A stretch of DNA of 64,000 nt from Cephaloticoccus sp. (GCA_030833445.1 JAURHD010000013.1:1-64000); one strand, 5' to 3'; counted from the first letter of the stretch, positions 44,184 through 53,614 are shown. Numbers and translations are program-made. Notes: a model not told the origin generated them from the letters alone.

Positions 44184-44942
44184 TTACTTCTTTTTGCGCC
44201 GTTTGGGACTTTCGTCCTCATCGTCATCGCCGTCCTCATCCTCGTCGCCGTCCGGCTTTTTCTTTTCGTCGTCCTCCTCCTCCGCGTCTTCTTCATCCCA
44301 CTTGAGGGATTGGTCGTTCTTGAGTTTCTCCTCTTCCTCTTCGTCGAGATCAGGGAGGTCTTCATCCTCGTCGTCGAGGTCCTTGGCCGGAGCATCATCA
44401 TCGGATTCATACCCGGCAGGCATGAAATCGAGAATCGTGTTAAGTTCGTTGAAGGTGTGAATCGCGATGCCTTCGATGAAGTCGGCATTCTGGGATTCGC
44501 GAATTTCATCCTCTACTTCGTCCACGGTCAGCTTGGATTCGAAATCAATCAAATTGTTCAGCATCTTGACGCGGCAGCGGGTCAGATGATCGAGCAAATC
44601 GGCGTAGGGACCGTTTTCTTCATCAAGCACGTCCGCCAATGCGAACAAGGTTTCCTCGGATTCGAACAGGGAGTCCTTGACGCGTTTCAAGCGCACCATG
44701 CCCTTGCCGAGATCCTTTTCGATGCGAAATGGAATGAAGGCGGCTTCGAAGACGTCCTGGTCGAAGCCATAGTCGCGGAGGGGGTCAACCAATTCGATCA
44801 AGTGATCCACTTGACGCGGGTCGACTATGCTGAGTCCGTCGACGTCCCAGCGCACAGGATCACTGGTTTCAGCGACCCACCAATTGTGGTCTTCTCCGAG
44901 TCGAACCACACACCAATCGAGAGTTGAAGTAGCTTTGGCCAT
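44184..44942 (-). CDS. Unrecognised protein with long acidic C-terminal tail
   Basis: A 252-residue cytoplasmic protein that I do not recognise. Residues 1-180 look folded: WCVVRLGEDHNWWVAETSDPVRW, VDHLIELVDPLRDYGFDQDVFEAAF, then helices rich in D/E and L (LLDHLTRCRVKMLNNLIDFES). The last 75 residues are almost only D, E, K and P, ending in a basic cluster (SPKRRKKK). Such tails occur in histone-chaperone-like and nucleic-acid-mimicking proteins, but no function is implied. The start at 44942 excludes an upstream hydrophobic in-frame stretch that would have no Shine-Dalgarno. It is single-gene, with its own terminator, divergent from pyrD. Confidence 0.8.
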   Translation of the reverse strand: MAKATSTLDWCVVRLGEDHNWWVAETSDPVRWDVDGLSIVDPRQVDHLIELVDPLRDYGFDQDVFEAAFIPFRIEKDLGKGMVRLKRVKDSLFESEETLFALADVLDEENGPYADLLDHLTRCRVKMLNNLIDFESKLTVDEVEDEIRESQNADFIEGIAIHTFNELNTILDFMPAGYESDDDAPAKDLDDEDEDLPDLDEEEEEKLKNDQSLKWDEEDAEEEDDEKKKPDGDEDEDGDDDEDESPKRRKKK

Positions 44943-45105
44943 GAAGGGTAAATTGTGGCGCAGCGTGCAAGCGAAGTATGAAAAAACAAGCAGAAAAAAC
45001 GCCTTATTTCTGTAACCGGCCTTTGATGCGGAAATTCCCGGGCAGACAATCATTTAGGAACCGTCACACTTGATTTTTTATCAGGTGGTTTCATCGTCGC
45101 GCCCC

Positions 45106-46158
45106 ATGGGTCACTTTTACGAAAAATGTCTGCGTCCGATGCTGTTTCGGTTGGATACCGAACATGCGCATGAATTGGCCGTGGACGCCTTGGCCCTGCT
45201 GGGCCGGCTGCCCCCCGTCTGCCGGGGGTTGGAGGCCCTGAATGGCGCTCCCCAGGCCCGACCAATCGAGTGTTTTGGGCTCAAATTTCCCAATCGGGTG
45301 GGTTTGGCGGCCGGTTTTGACAAGAATGCCCGGGCTTGGCCGGCCGCAGCGGCCATGGGATTTGGCCACGTGGAAATCGGCACGGTGACGATGCTACGGC
45401 AACCCGGCAACGACCGACCGCGTTTGTTTCGTTTTCCCAAACAGGAGGCCGTGATCAATCGCATGGGCTTCAATAACGATGGGGCGGAGGCGGTGGCGGC
45501 GCGATTGATCAAACAGGCCAAACTGGGTCCCCGACGGATCCCGCTGGGCATCAATCTGGGCAAATCGAAGGTGGCTTCGCTGGACCAGGCGGTGAGCGAT
45601 TATTTGGGCAGTTTTACGCGGCTGGCCGATCATGCCGATTATCTGGTGCTCAATGTGAGCAGCCCGAACACGCCGGATCTGCGCAAATTGCAGGATGAGG
45701 AACGCTTGCGGGCGTTGCTAGCGGCGGTCTCGGCGGCCAATACCGCCCGAGCCCAGATCGCAGGTAAACAACGCAAACCACTTTTACTCAAAATCGCCCC
45801 CGATCTTACCTACAATCAGATCGAGACCGTGCTGGAGGTTATTGAGGAATTTGCACTCGATGGGGTGATTGCCACCAACACGACCTTGGCCCGGCCCGAA
45901 CCATTTTCCGGGGTAGGGCAGGCGGGTGGGTTGAGTGGAGCACCCCTCCGGCTGCGATCCACCCAGATCGTCAATTTTATTGCCCGGGCGACGGGTGGGA
46001 AGTTGCCGATCATCGCCGTGGGCGGCATCATGGACTCCGCCGGTGCCGCCGAGAAACTCGATGCCGGTGCCAGTCTGGTGCAGCTCTATACCGGTTTGAT
46101 CTACCGTGGACCTTTTTTTGCCGCCGAACTGAGCCGGGATTTGCACGACCGCAAGTGA
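45106..46158 (+). CDS. pyrD: Dihydroorotate dehydrogenase (quinone), class 2
   Basis: A 350-residue FMN enzyme oxidising dihydroorotate to orotate with quinone as acceptor. An N-terminal membrane-associating helix region (HFYEKCLRPMLFRLDTEHAHELAVDAL) marks class 2. Seen: VGLAAGFDKNARAWPAAAAMGFGHVEIGTVT, NRMGFNNDGAEAVAARL, catalytic Ser in LNVSSPNTPDLRKLQ, KIAPDLTYNQIETV, IATNTTLARP and the FMN-phosphate region PIIAVGGIMDSAGAAEKLDAGASLVQLYTGLIYRGP. The start at 45106 fits the family. It is unlinked from the pyrR-B-C operon at 52325-55126. Confidence 0.96.
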   Translation: MGHFYEKCLRPMLFRLDTEHAHELAVDALALLGRLPPVCRGLEALNGAPQARPIECFGLKFPNRVGLAAGFDKNARAWPAAAAMGFGHVEIGTVTMLRQPGNDRPRLFRFPKQEAVINRMGFNNDGAEAVAARLIKQAKLGPRRIPLGINLGKSKVASLDQAVSDYLGSFTRLADHADYLVLNVSSPNTPDLRKLQDEERLRALLAAVSAANTARAQIAGKQRKPLLLKIAPDLTYNQIETVLEVIEEFALDGVIATNTTLARPEPFSGVGQAGGLSGAPLRLRSTQIVNFIARATGGKLPIIAVGGIMDSAGAAEKLDAGASLVQLYTGLIYRGPFFAAELSRDLHDRK

Positions 46159-46299
46159 GCCGGGTGTCCTTGCCGGATGGTTCGATGGTCGGCTTCTGGG
46201 AGGTAAATCCGTGTCCGGGATCGGGTTCGGCGCTCGTAAAATTTCGGGGCTTTACAAGCTGTGCCCGATTGCTCTTAGTCCGCCTTTCCCCGCATAAAT

Positions 46300-46384
46300 G
46301 CTCAGGTGGTGGAATTGGTAGACACACACGTTTGAGGGGCGTGTGCCGTAAGGCGTAAGGGTTCGAGTCCCTTCCTGAGCACCA
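46300..46384 (+). tRNA. tRNA-Leu (anticodon GAG), CCA encoded
   Basis: Acceptor stem GCTCAGG (46300-46306) pairs with CCTGAGC (46374-46380). The D arm GGTGGAATTGGTAGACA is present. The anticodon stem CACGT/GCGTG holds loop TTGAGGG, giving GAG. A long variable arm (TGCCGTAAGGCGTA) marks a class II leucine tRNA, and the T arm is GGGTTCGAGTCCC. Discriminator A and CCA (46382-46384) are encoded. Confidence 0.96.
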
Positions 46385-46525
46385 TGCTTCCATCGTCGCC
46401 AAGGCTTCGGCGGACCAGTCGCTGTGAAAGAGAAGGGGCTTGCGCCCGGCGCTGTATGTGCGGCGATGAATGTTCTCTGCTATCGCACTTGCTTCGGGCC
46501 ACAGGCCGACATACTCGCGAGTGAT

Positions 46526-47542
46526 ATGTCCAAAAACGCCCCGGTGGTCATAGATTGGTATCGCTCGCCCCTGCCAACTGCACTCTTCAAAAAATTGCAT
46601 GAGCGCAGCGACGCCAAGGCGTGGTTCCAGACCGGCGGGTATCTGTTAATCATGCTGAGCATGGCGCTGCTCATGTTGTGGTCGTGGCGCCACTGGCCGT
46701 GGTGGAGCACGGCAGGCTTCTTTTTTCTTTATGGCATGGTCGCGAGCTTTCTGCCCAACGGGATCCATGAGTTGGGGCACGGCACGGTCTTTCGCACCAA
46801 ATCACTCAACAAGGTTTTCCTGCGGGTCCTCGCATTTCTTGGTCAGCATCAATTCATCTTCTTCGATGCGAGCCACCAACGCCATCATCGCTATACCTTG
46901 CATCCACCGGATGACATGGAGGTGGTGTTGCCGGTCAAATTGATGTGGCGGCATTTCTGGAAACAAGGGTTTCTCAATTTGGCGGCTGTCCGTTGGGTCA
47001 TTGGCCAACACATCCGCATGGCGCGCGGAAAGTTTGAAGGTGAATGGGAACTGGCCTGTTTGCCGGCCGAAGAAGCGGAACTGCGGGCCGAGATCACCAA
47101 TTGGTCGCGCACGGTCCTGATTGGTCATGGCTTGATTGCCTTGGTGTCCATTCTCACCGGTTGGTGGCCGGTTGCGCTGTTGTTTGTGGTGGGGCCGTGG
47201 ACCGGCAACTGGCTGTTCTGGTTGTGCAATAATGCGCAGCACACCGGCCTCTCCGACGAGGTGTCTGATTTTCGCCTTTGCTGTCGCACGATTTATCTCA
47301 ACCCGTTTCTCAGCTTTCTCTATTGGCGGATGAATTTCCACACCGAGCATCATATGTATGCAGCGGTGCCCTGTTATAATTTGCCGCGATTACACGCTGC
47401 GATTGTGACCGATATGCCACCCTGTCCGAAAGGACTCTTCGCCACTTGGCGGCAGATCAATGGGATCCTGCGTAAACAACGCACCGATCCGGAATACCAA
47501 TATGCCGCGCCTTTGCCCGCGCCCAACCGGCCTGCGGTTTGA
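46526..47542 (+). CDS. Membrane fatty-acid desaturase-family protein
   Basis: A 338-residue integral membrane di-iron protein with the three histidine boxes HELGH (81-85), HQRHH (117-121) and HTEHH (272-276), typical of fatty-acid desaturases and related hydroxylases. Four membrane segments are seen (about 37-53, 59-77, 195-225). The second box (HxxHH) is preserved and the N-terminus lacks a cytochrome b5 domain. The substrate (acyl lipid, carotenoid or other) cannot be fixed. The start at 46526 is chosen because homology begins there. It lies 140 nt after tRNA-Leu. Confidence 0.87.
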   Translation: MSKNAPVVIDWYRSPLPTALFKKLHERSDAKAWFQTGGYLLIMLSMALLMLWSWRHWPWWSTAGFFFLYGMVASFLPNGIHELGHGTVFRTKSLNKVFLRVLAFLGQHQFIFFDASHQRHHRYTLHPPDDMEVVLPVKLMWRHFWKQGFLNLAAVRWVIGQHIRMARGKFEGEWELACLPAEEAELRAEITNWSRTVLIGHGLIALVSILTGWWPVALLFVVGPWTGNWLFWLCNNAQHTGLSDEVSDFRLCCRTIYLNPFLSFLYWRMNFHTEHHMYAAVPCYNLPRLHAAIVTDMPPCPKGLFATWRQINGILRKQRTDPEYQYAAPLPAPNRPAV

Positions 47543-47698
47543 GTTTAGACACCGTTTAACCTAGCGGCATGGGGCCTTGGCCCCGGTCGTAAAAGCGCTT
47601 GCGTAGGGGCCATCCTCGCGTGGACACTGTCGCCGACCTAACTCAGACCTGACAGATTACCAAGCAAACCACCGCGGCCAATTGCCCGCTTCGCCTAC

Positions 47699-49606
47699 AT
47701 GGACGACAACGACACCAAGGAGAATCCGTCTTCGGATTTCAATAAGCTAGATCTAAACCAACTGCAAAGCTTCAGCTTTGGCACGCAATGGACCCAGGAC
47801 AAATCGTCTCCGGGTGAAAAGCGTGAACAAAGTGATCGGCCCCGCCGTGAAGATCGTCGCGATGGCCCTGCCGCGCCGCGGCGTGACCGCCGCGGCTTTC
47901 GCAAGCCGGCCGGAGGTGGAGCAGAACCCAGCGGAGACCGCCGTGATGGCGGTGGGGAACGTCCCGCTTATCAGGGTGGACGTCCGCCGCGTCGTGAATT
48001 TTCCGGCGGACCCCGTGGCGAAGGTCGCTTTGAAGGCCGGGGGGCGCCGCAGGATCGTGGGCCGTATGACAGCCCGGTGTTTGCCGCGAGTTTCTATCCC
48101 GAGGACACGAGCTTCAACGCCTTGGCCAAAACCATCCGCAGCTCTTACCGCACGATCGAGTTGTTTGAGATCGCCCGCACCGTGGTCGGTAAGAACGACC
48201 GCTTCATTGTGGTGCTCAGTCGCAAGCCCGGCCGGGATGGCGCCGATAAACAGCCACTCTACATCTCACTACCTGACGGCCTGCCGTTTGAAAGTGAAGA
48301 GGCGGTCATCAATCACGTGATGGGCAGTCACCTCGGGCTCTTTTTCGATACCGCTGAAGTGGAAGTCGATCCGCCCAAGGGAAACTTTCAAGTCATCAAC
48401 AAGTGCGGTGTGACCGGTGAACTGATCGGACCGCCGAATTACCACCGCTACAACCAGATGGTGCAGCAGCACTTTGATGCCAAGGTGCAACGGATGTCGC
48501 CCGAGGCATTCCGGGCGCGGATCGAGTCTGTGCGCGATCCCGAAGTGGTGGCGCAATGGCTGGAAAAGATGAAGAAGGTCACGCGCTATACTTGGAAAAC
48601 CGCCGCGGTGACCAAACCCGCAGTCCCTGCCGCGACGACCGAGAACGAGGCCCCGGCCGAGGAAGCTCCCGTTGCAGAAACTCCGACTGACACGCCCGAA
48701 GCCACTTTGGTGGAATCCGCAGAGACGCCTGCCGTTGATACGGCCCCGGCGGCCAGTCCGGAAGCCGCCGCCGAGGTTTCTACAACCCCGATAGAGGCTG
48801 CCGCCCCCGATATCGCCTTCGACAGTTTGGATGATGCGCGCATGCACCTGCTGGCCAATGCCCGTCATCGCATTTACAAAACCGTGGAGACCGCCCGTTT
48901 TCATGGTCACCTGATCGAAACCCTGCCCATGGGCGAAATCCGCCGTGCCGTGGAAGGTGCCCTGGAACGTCAACGCCGCTTCCCGCTCGATACCGCCAAT
49001 GGCCTCCGGGGTCGGTTGCGCCGCGAACACTTCACCATCTTCAAGAAAGGCTCGAAGGGCATTTCGTATGTTTGTGCCGTGAAGCGGAAATTCCGCACGC
49101 ACGCCCAGACCTTTGCCGATAGCATCGGTGCCTTGATTTTCTTCATTGAGACCCATCCGATGATCAAGGTGAGCGAATTGCCCGCCAAGTTCTGCAATAT
49201 CCAGCAGCCCAAAGCGGCTGCTCCTGCGCCTGAAGGCACCGCTGAAACGCCGGCCCCGGCCGCGCCAGAACTCACCGTTGAGCAGAAGGAAAAATATTCC
49301 CGCATGCAGAGCGATTTGCGCTGGCTGGTAATGGAAGGCTACGTGACCGAATTTATCGACGGCCGCTTGTTCGCCGCACCACCGATGGCCGAATCGAACA
49401 AGCAATCGTCGGATGACGAGGAAAACGATCCCGAGAGTTACCCGGATATCCCTGCCGATGCTCCGGATGAAGCTCCGGCTCCGAGTGAGGCCAAGGCAGC
49501 AGCCCCGGTCCCGAGCAAGGTTCAAGAGCCAGCAGTGGCGGTTGAGCCGGAGAAGAAACCGGTGGCGACAGAATCCGAAGGCGAAACTCCCGCGCATACG
49601 GATTGA
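47699..49606 (+). CDS. RG-rich protein with two conserved domains, possible nucleic-acid binder
   Basis: A 635-residue protein of modular appearance that I do not recognise by name. Residues about 35-125 are disordered and rich in Arg, Gly, Asp and Pro (EKREQSDRPRREDRRDG, GGGERPAYQGGRPPRR), similar to RGG regions of RNA-binding proteins. Residues 130-300 form a first conserved part (SPVFAASFYPEDTSFNALAKTI, PPNYHRYNQMVQQHF). An Ala/Pro/Glu linker follows. Residues 380-510 form a second part (DARMHLLANARHRIYKTVETARFHG, RGRLRREHFTIFKKGSKGISYVCAVKRKFR). The end is Pro/Ala/Glu-rich. RNA binding is inference from the RG region only. Confidence 0.75.
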   Translation: MDDNDTKENPSSDFNKLDLNQLQSFSFGTQWTQDKSSPGEKREQSDRPRREDRRDGPAAPRRDRRGFRKPAGGGAEPSGDRRDGGGERPAYQGGRPPRREFSGGPRGEGRFEGRGAPQDRGPYDSPVFAASFYPEDTSFNALAKTIRSSYRTIELFEIARTVVGKNDRFIVVLSRKPGRDGADKQPLYISLPDGLPFESEEAVINHVMGSHLGLFFDTAEVEVDPPKGNFQVINKCGVTGELIGPPNYHRYNQMVQQHFDAKVQRMSPEAFRARIESVRDPEVVAQWLEKMKKVTRYTWKTAAVTKPAVPAATTENEAPAEEAPVAETPTDTPEATLVESAETPAVDTAPAASPEAAAEVSTTPIEAAAPDIAFDSLDDARMHLLANARHRIYKTVETARFHGHLIETLPMGEIRRAVEGALERQRRFPLDTANGLRGRLRREHFTIFKKGSKGISYVCAVKRKFRTHAQTFADSIGALIFFIETHPMIKVSELPAKFCNIQQPKAAAPAPEGTAETPAPAAPELTVEQKEKYSRMQSDLRWLVMEGYVTEFIDGRLFAAPPMAESNKQSSDDEENDPESYPDIPADAPDEAPAPSEAKAAAPVPSKVQEPAVAVEPEKKPVATESEGETPAHTD

Positions 49607-49635
49607 GGTCAGGCCGGGACGGACTGCAGCACGTC

Positions 49636-50088
49636 ATGTCACGCACGCTCGCGGAAGTTGAAGCGTATCTCCATCAGCACATTCCCATCGCTGCGGCGAT
49701 GGGGGTGCGCGTCAAGGCATGTGGTCCGGAGGAAGTCACGCTCACCGCGCCACTCGCCGCCAACGTCAACCATCGCGCCACGGTCTTCGGCGGTAGTGCC
49801 TCGGCCGTGGCCATCCTGTCGGCATGGACTTGGCTGCATTTTACCCTGCGCGATGACGGCTTGAGCTGCCGGGTGGTAATCCAACGCAACGATATGGAAT
49901 ACCTCCTGCCGATAGACGGAGATTTCAGCGCGACCTGCGAGGGACTGAGTGTGGCCAACTTGGGCAAGCTCCGGCAGACCTTGCGTCGCTACGGCAAGGC
50001 CCGCGTCAAGCTACGGGCGCGGTTGAGATTGAACGGTGAAACCGTGGCGCGTTTCTCCGGTGACTACGTCGCGGTGCTACTCGACTGA
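49636..50088 (+). CDS. YiiD_C/hotdog-fold thioesterase-like protein
   Basis: A 150-residue hotdog-fold protein: HQHIPIAAAMGVRVKACGPEEVTLTAPLAANVNHRATVFGGSASAVAILSAWTWLHF has the pattern of the putative thioesterase domain (YiiD C-terminus), including NxNHRATVFGGS. It would hydrolyse an acyl-CoA or acyl-ACP; the substrate is unknown. The start at 49636 gives the family N-terminus; the preceding gene ends 29 nt earlier, so the two may be cotranscribed. Confidence 0.82.
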   Translation: MSRTLAEVEAYLHQHIPIAAAMGVRVKACGPEEVTLTAPLAANVNHRATVFGGSASAVAILSAWTWLHFTLRDDGLSCRVVIQRNDMEYLLPIDGDFSATCEGLSVANLGKLRQTLRRYGKARVKLRARLRLNGETVARFSGDYVAVLLD

Positions 50089-50097
50089 GGCCCGTCT

Positions 50098-50535
50098 CTA
50101 ACGCAGTCGGATCGTGTGGCTTTCGTCCGGGGCAATGCCTAGATCGAGATGCAGGGCATTGGCCGGGATCCAGGCGGAAATCTTTTCCGGCCATTCGATC
50201 GCCAGACAATAAGGCGTGGTCAGAAAATCCTCCAGCAGCAGATCGTCGATTTGTTGAGCGGACTCGAGCCGGTAGGCGTCGAGGTGCACCAAGAGTCGCT
50301 GGCCGCGATGGATGGAATAAATCGAGAAGGTCGGACTGGTCACCGGTCCTTTGATGCCAAACCCGCGAGCCAAGCCGCGCACAAACGTGGTTTTGCCCAC
50401 GCCAAGATTTCCATGTAGGGCCAGAGTGACATCAGGCGGGATGGATTCCGCAAATTCCGTAGCAATGGCTTCGGTGGCCTCGGCTGTAGCCGTGGTGACG
50501 CCTGCGCGTAATTTATCGCAGATGTTCAAAGCCAT
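50098..50535 (-). CDS. tsaE: tRNA threonylcarbamoyladenosine biosynthesis ATPase TsaE
   Basis: A 145-residue P-loop protein that supports the TsaB-TsaD-TsaE machine making t6A37 in tRNA. Seen: Walker A GNLGVGKTTF (42-51), VTSPTFSIYSIHRG, VHLDAYRLESAQQIDDLLLEDFL and the catalytic IEWPEKI. It overlaps the end of thiL by 23 nt, so it is the last gene of the pyrR operon. TsaB/TsaD are not in the window. Confidence 0.94.
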   Translation of the reverse strand: MALNICDKLRAGVTTATAEATEAIATEFAESIPPDVTLALHGNLGVGKTTFVRGLARGFGIKGPVTSPTFSIYSIHRGQRLLVHLDAYRLESAQQIDDLLLEDFLTTPYCLAIEWPEKISAWIPANALHLDLGIAPDESHTIRLR

Positions 50536-51442
50536 AATAGCATTCCAAATTGAGGCTGTTTTCACTCTGGGTGGGTGAGGCGGTGAAGCGGCCGATGCAA
50601 GTCAGGCGCGTGCGCGTAAATTGCTGGCGCCACTTGCGGGCAAAGGCGGCCTGATTGGCCTTAGGGCTCAGCGTAAACAGGAGCTCATAATCCTCCCCAT
50701 CCGATAAGGCGGCCTTGGCATCAAATCCGGATCGAAGTGGCAGCTGGGCGGCATCAATCATGGGAGATGCGCCGGTCGGAGTAAGGGCATGGATGTCTTT
50801 GGCCAGACCATCGCTCAAATCCAATGCAGCCGTTACGGCTGATTGGCGGGAGAGCCATTTCCCCTCGGCGAGCCGGGGCGTGAATCGGTAATGATGTCCA
50901 CTGGCCAGACTGCCCCCGAGCGTCCCGGTGACGTAGATCCAATCCCCGGTCGCAGCTCCGCGGCGGGTCAGGGTTCGACGCCCATCCATGGTGCCGAGCA
51001 AGGTAAGACTCGCGGAAACCGTGTCCTTGGCCTGCGTAATATCGCCCCCGACGATCGATACACCGTAGCGTCGCGCACATGCCGCCAGACCACGGTAGAA
51101 TGACTCCAGCCACTTCTGGCTCGTGCGTGGATCCAACGTTAATGCAACCACTGCAACGGTGGGTTGTCCGCCCATGGCCGCAATGTCACTTAGGTTGCGC
51201 TTGAGCAGTTTGGCACCGACGTCGCGCGGTGGAACCTTGTCGTCAAAATGGCGGCCATAAATCACCGGATCGACGGTGATAAGCTGCGCGTGTTTGGCCG
51301 CCGGCAACACCGCGCAATCATCTCCCATCCCGGCAGGAGACTTGGGTGCGACATTGCCCAACCAGTGACGGATTGCCGTGATCAGTTTAGCTTCGCCGAG
51401 CGCGGCGACCGAATCCGAGCGACTGCGGGTAAAGGGCGACAT
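50513..51442 (-). CDS. thiL: Thiamine-monophosphate kinase
   Basis: A 309-residue enzyme of the PurM/ThiL family, phosphorylating thiamine monophosphate to the diphosphate. Seen: GMGDDCAVLPAAKHAQLITVDPVIYGRHF, LLKRNLSDIAAMGGQPTVAVVALTL, SIVGGDITQAKDTVSASLTLLGT, ALDLSDGLAKDIHAL and LSDGEDYELLFTLSP. It is in the same strand as the CPBP protease with 3 nt between and overlaps tsaE. Confidence 0.95.
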   Translation of the reverse strand: MSPFTRSRSDSVAALGEAKLITAIRHWLGNVAPKSPAGMGDDCAVLPAAKHAQLITVDPVIYGRHFDDKVPPRDVGAKLLKRNLSDIAAMGGQPTVAVVALTLDPRTSQKWLESFYRGLAACARRYGVSIVGGDITQAKDTVSASLTLLGTMDGRRTLTRRGAATGDWIYVTGTLGGSLASGHHYRFTPRLAEGKWLSRQSAVTAALDLSDGLAKDIHALTPTGASPMIDAAQLPLRSGFDAKAALSDGEDYELLFTLSPKANQAAFARKWRQQFTRTRLTCIGRFTASPTQSENSLNLECYYGFEHLR

Positions 51443-51445
51443 GGC

Positions 51446-52270
51446 TCAAGGGCCGACCCCGGAAAAGATGAGCACGATCGTGTTCAGGTTGAACAGAGCG
51501 TGGGCGATGATGGGCACCGCGATGCTGCCCGTGCGTTCGTAGGCGAGGGAGAAGATAATCCCGAGGGCGGCCAACGGGGCGAAACTGGCGAGATTGGCGT
51601 GCAGGGAAGCGAAGAGCAGGGCCGGACCCAACAGCGCGACCCACCGCGGGGTGCGGGTGCGCATGTAGCGAAAGATTCCCGCCCGAAAAATCAGTTCCTC
51701 CGTGATCGGAGCGATTCCGGCCGCCAACAGAATCATGCAGGTCAATAAGACGGGCGAATCAGTATTGGCGAAGATCGCGATCAAATCCTGATCCACCAAC
51801 TCAATCCCGAACAGGCCCATCAGGAACTGCCAGGTGATGCCGACGGCAGCGAGCACCGGCAGGGCAATCAGGAAGGTCATCAGGCCGTTTTGAATTTTGC
51901 GCCCCGGCGAACGTCGTTGTCCGGGGTTGGGGGATTTGGCTTCGAAGAAAAGTTTGAAGAGCAATATGCCGAGCAGCATGCCGCCCTGAAAGGTGCCACC
52001 ACTGATAATCAGACTGGCCGATTCATCGATGGCCAAGGATTTCAGGATCGGGACGCTGATGGCCGGTAGCAAAAGTCCTCCGCTGATGATCAGCCAGAGG
52101 AAGAGAAAAAAACGCGGCGCGGTGATGTCCCAGGCCGGCATCGCGCTAGCGCGCTCCTGAGACTTCAACCGGGCGGCGGGACTGAGGGCGTGTCGCCAAA
52201 GCAGAAAGCAACCCGCCAGCACCATGAGGAGCTCAAGCGACAGGATTAACTGGGTGGGCAGGGCGGACAT
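51446..52270 (-). CDS. CPBP-family intramembrane metalloprotease
   Basis: A 274-residue membrane protein with about seven hydrophobic segments and the CPBP (Rce1-like, formerly CAAX) signature: EELIFRAGIFRYMRT (EExxxR), FASLHANL (histidine) and HALFN. The active site lies in the membrane. Substrate unknown; bacterial members act in prenyl-protein-like or signalling peptide processing, or bacteriocin immunity. The start at 52270 is chosen over an upstream TTG. It sits between pyrC and thiL with short spacing. Confidence 0.87.
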   Translation of the reverse strand: MSALPTQLILSLELLMVLAGCFLLWRHALSPAARLKSQERASAMPAWDITAPRFFLFLWLIISGGLLLPAISVPILKSLAIDESASLIISGGTFQGGMLLGILLFKLFFEAKSPNPGQRRSPGRKIQNGLMTFLIALPVLAAVGITWQFLMGLFGIELVDQDLIAIFANTDSPVLLTCMILLAAGIAPITEELIFRAGIFRYMRTRTPRWVALLGPALLFASLHANLASFAPLAALGIIFSLAYERTGSIAVPIIAHALFNLNTIVLIFSGVGP

Positions 52271-52324
52271 TTCCCCGAGTGCGGCGCAAAAAACGACTTG
52301 GCGCAACGCCAACTATCGATCCGG

Positions 52325-53614
52325 TCAGCGAATGCGCTGACCATCGAATACCACCCGGCCGTCCACGATCGTCGACTTGACCTTGCCGGTGAGTGTCTGG
52401 CCGTTCCACGGGGAGTTGCTGGACTTACTGAATCCCTTGGCGGCATCGTAGCGCCACTTTTCATTCGGATCGAAAAGGCAGATGTCGGCGGCGGCGTCCG
52501 TCGCGAGGGACCCGGCCGGCAGTTTGAAGAGATCGGCCGGCCGGCGGGTCATCAGGTCAATGATCCGGGGCAGTTTCATTTTAGCCTCGCGCAGCAATAC
52601 ACCCAAGGTCACTGGCAAGGCGGTCTCGGAACCGAGGATGCCGTTGGGGGCGAAGTCGAACTCCTTGTCTTTCTCGTAATTGGTGTGTGGCGCGTGATCG
52701 GTGGCCACGATATCGATCGTGCCGTCTTTGAGTCCCGCGATGATCGCCTGCCGGTCCTCTTCGGTGCGCAGCGGAGGATTCATTTTGAAATTGGGATCGT
52801 AGGTCCCGAGGGCTTCGTCAGTCAGCGCAATGTGGTGTGGGGTGGCCTCGGCGGTCACACGGATGTTGCGCGACTTGGCGCGGCGCAGCAGCTCGACCGA
52901 ATTTTTGGACGAGATGTGCTGCATGTGGATATGCGCACCCGTGTAGGTCGACAGGATGATGTTGCGCGCGACGATCAGGTCCTCGGCCGCGTTGGGCCAG
53001 CCGCGCAAACCGAGCCGGGTTGAGACGACGCCTTCATTCATCACCGCGCCCTGAGTCATGGAATGGTCCTGGCAGTGGTCCATGATGGAGAGGTCGAACA
53101 TGCGGGCGTATTCGCAGGCGCGGCGCATGAGCTCGTTGGATTGCACGCAGTCACCGTCGTCGGTGATGGCCACCACGCCGGCGCGTTTCAATGAGCCGAT
53201 CGGGGCGAGAGCCTGGCCTTTCATGTCCACCGTGATGCAACCGGTGGGGTAAACCTTGATGACGGCGTCACGTTTGATCGCGTCGTTGATAAACTGAATG
53301 GTGCCGGCCGTGCACGCCGGTGGCGAAGTGTTTGGCATGCAGACCACGGTGGTGAAACCACCCGCGGCGGCGGCCTGGCTGCCGGTGGCGATGGTTTCCT
53401 TGTGCGTCTGGCCGGGCTCCCGGAAATGCACGTGCACGTCGACCAATCCGGGACAGGCTACCAGTCCGGTCGCATCGATAACCTTGGCGCGTTTGCGCTC
53501 GGCCGGGGACAGGCTGGCCACCATGCGGCCATTGTTTGCAAAGAGATCACCGACGGCATCCCGCTTGGTGGCGGGATCAATGACGCGGGCGTTTTTTATC
53601 CAGAGGGCAGGCAT
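52325..53614 (-). CDS. pyrC: Dihydroorotase
   Basis: A 429-residue amidohydrolase that closes carbamoyl-aspartate to dihydroorotate, third pyrimidine step. Seen: VDVHVHFREPGQTHKETIATGSQAAAAGGFTTVVCMPNTSP (metal histidines), SIMDHCQDHSMTQ, HMQHISSKNSVELLRRAK and DIVATDHAPHTNYEKD. The catalytic zinc ligands of the type I enzyme are all present. It lies 12 nt downstream of pyrB in the operon. Confidence 0.96.
   Translation of the reverse strand: MPALWIKNARVIDPATKRDAVGDLFANNGRMVASLSPAERKRAKVIDATGLVACPGLVDVHVHFREPGQTHKETIATGSQAAAAGGFTTVVCMPNTSPPACTAGTIQFINDAIKRDAVIKVYPTGCITVDMKGQALAPIGSLKRAGVVAITDDGDCVQSNELMRRACEYARMFDLSIMDHCQDHSMTQGAVMNEGVVSTRLGLRGWPNAAEDLIVARNIILSTYTGAHIHMQHISSKNSVELLRRAKSRNIRVTAEATPHHIALTDEALGTYDPNFKMNPPLRTEEDRQAIIAGLKDGTIDIVATDHAPHTNYEKDKEFDFAPNGILGSETALPVTLGVLLREAKMKLPRIIDLMTRRPADLFKLPAGSLATDAAADICLFDPNEKWRYDAAKGFSKSSNSPWNGQTLTGKVKSTIVDGRVVFDGQRIR

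Noticed and set aside
44194-44460. Poly-serine frame on the plus strand
   Set aside because: It is the antisense of the acidic GAT/GAG-rich tail (TCC/TCG codons) and not a real protein.
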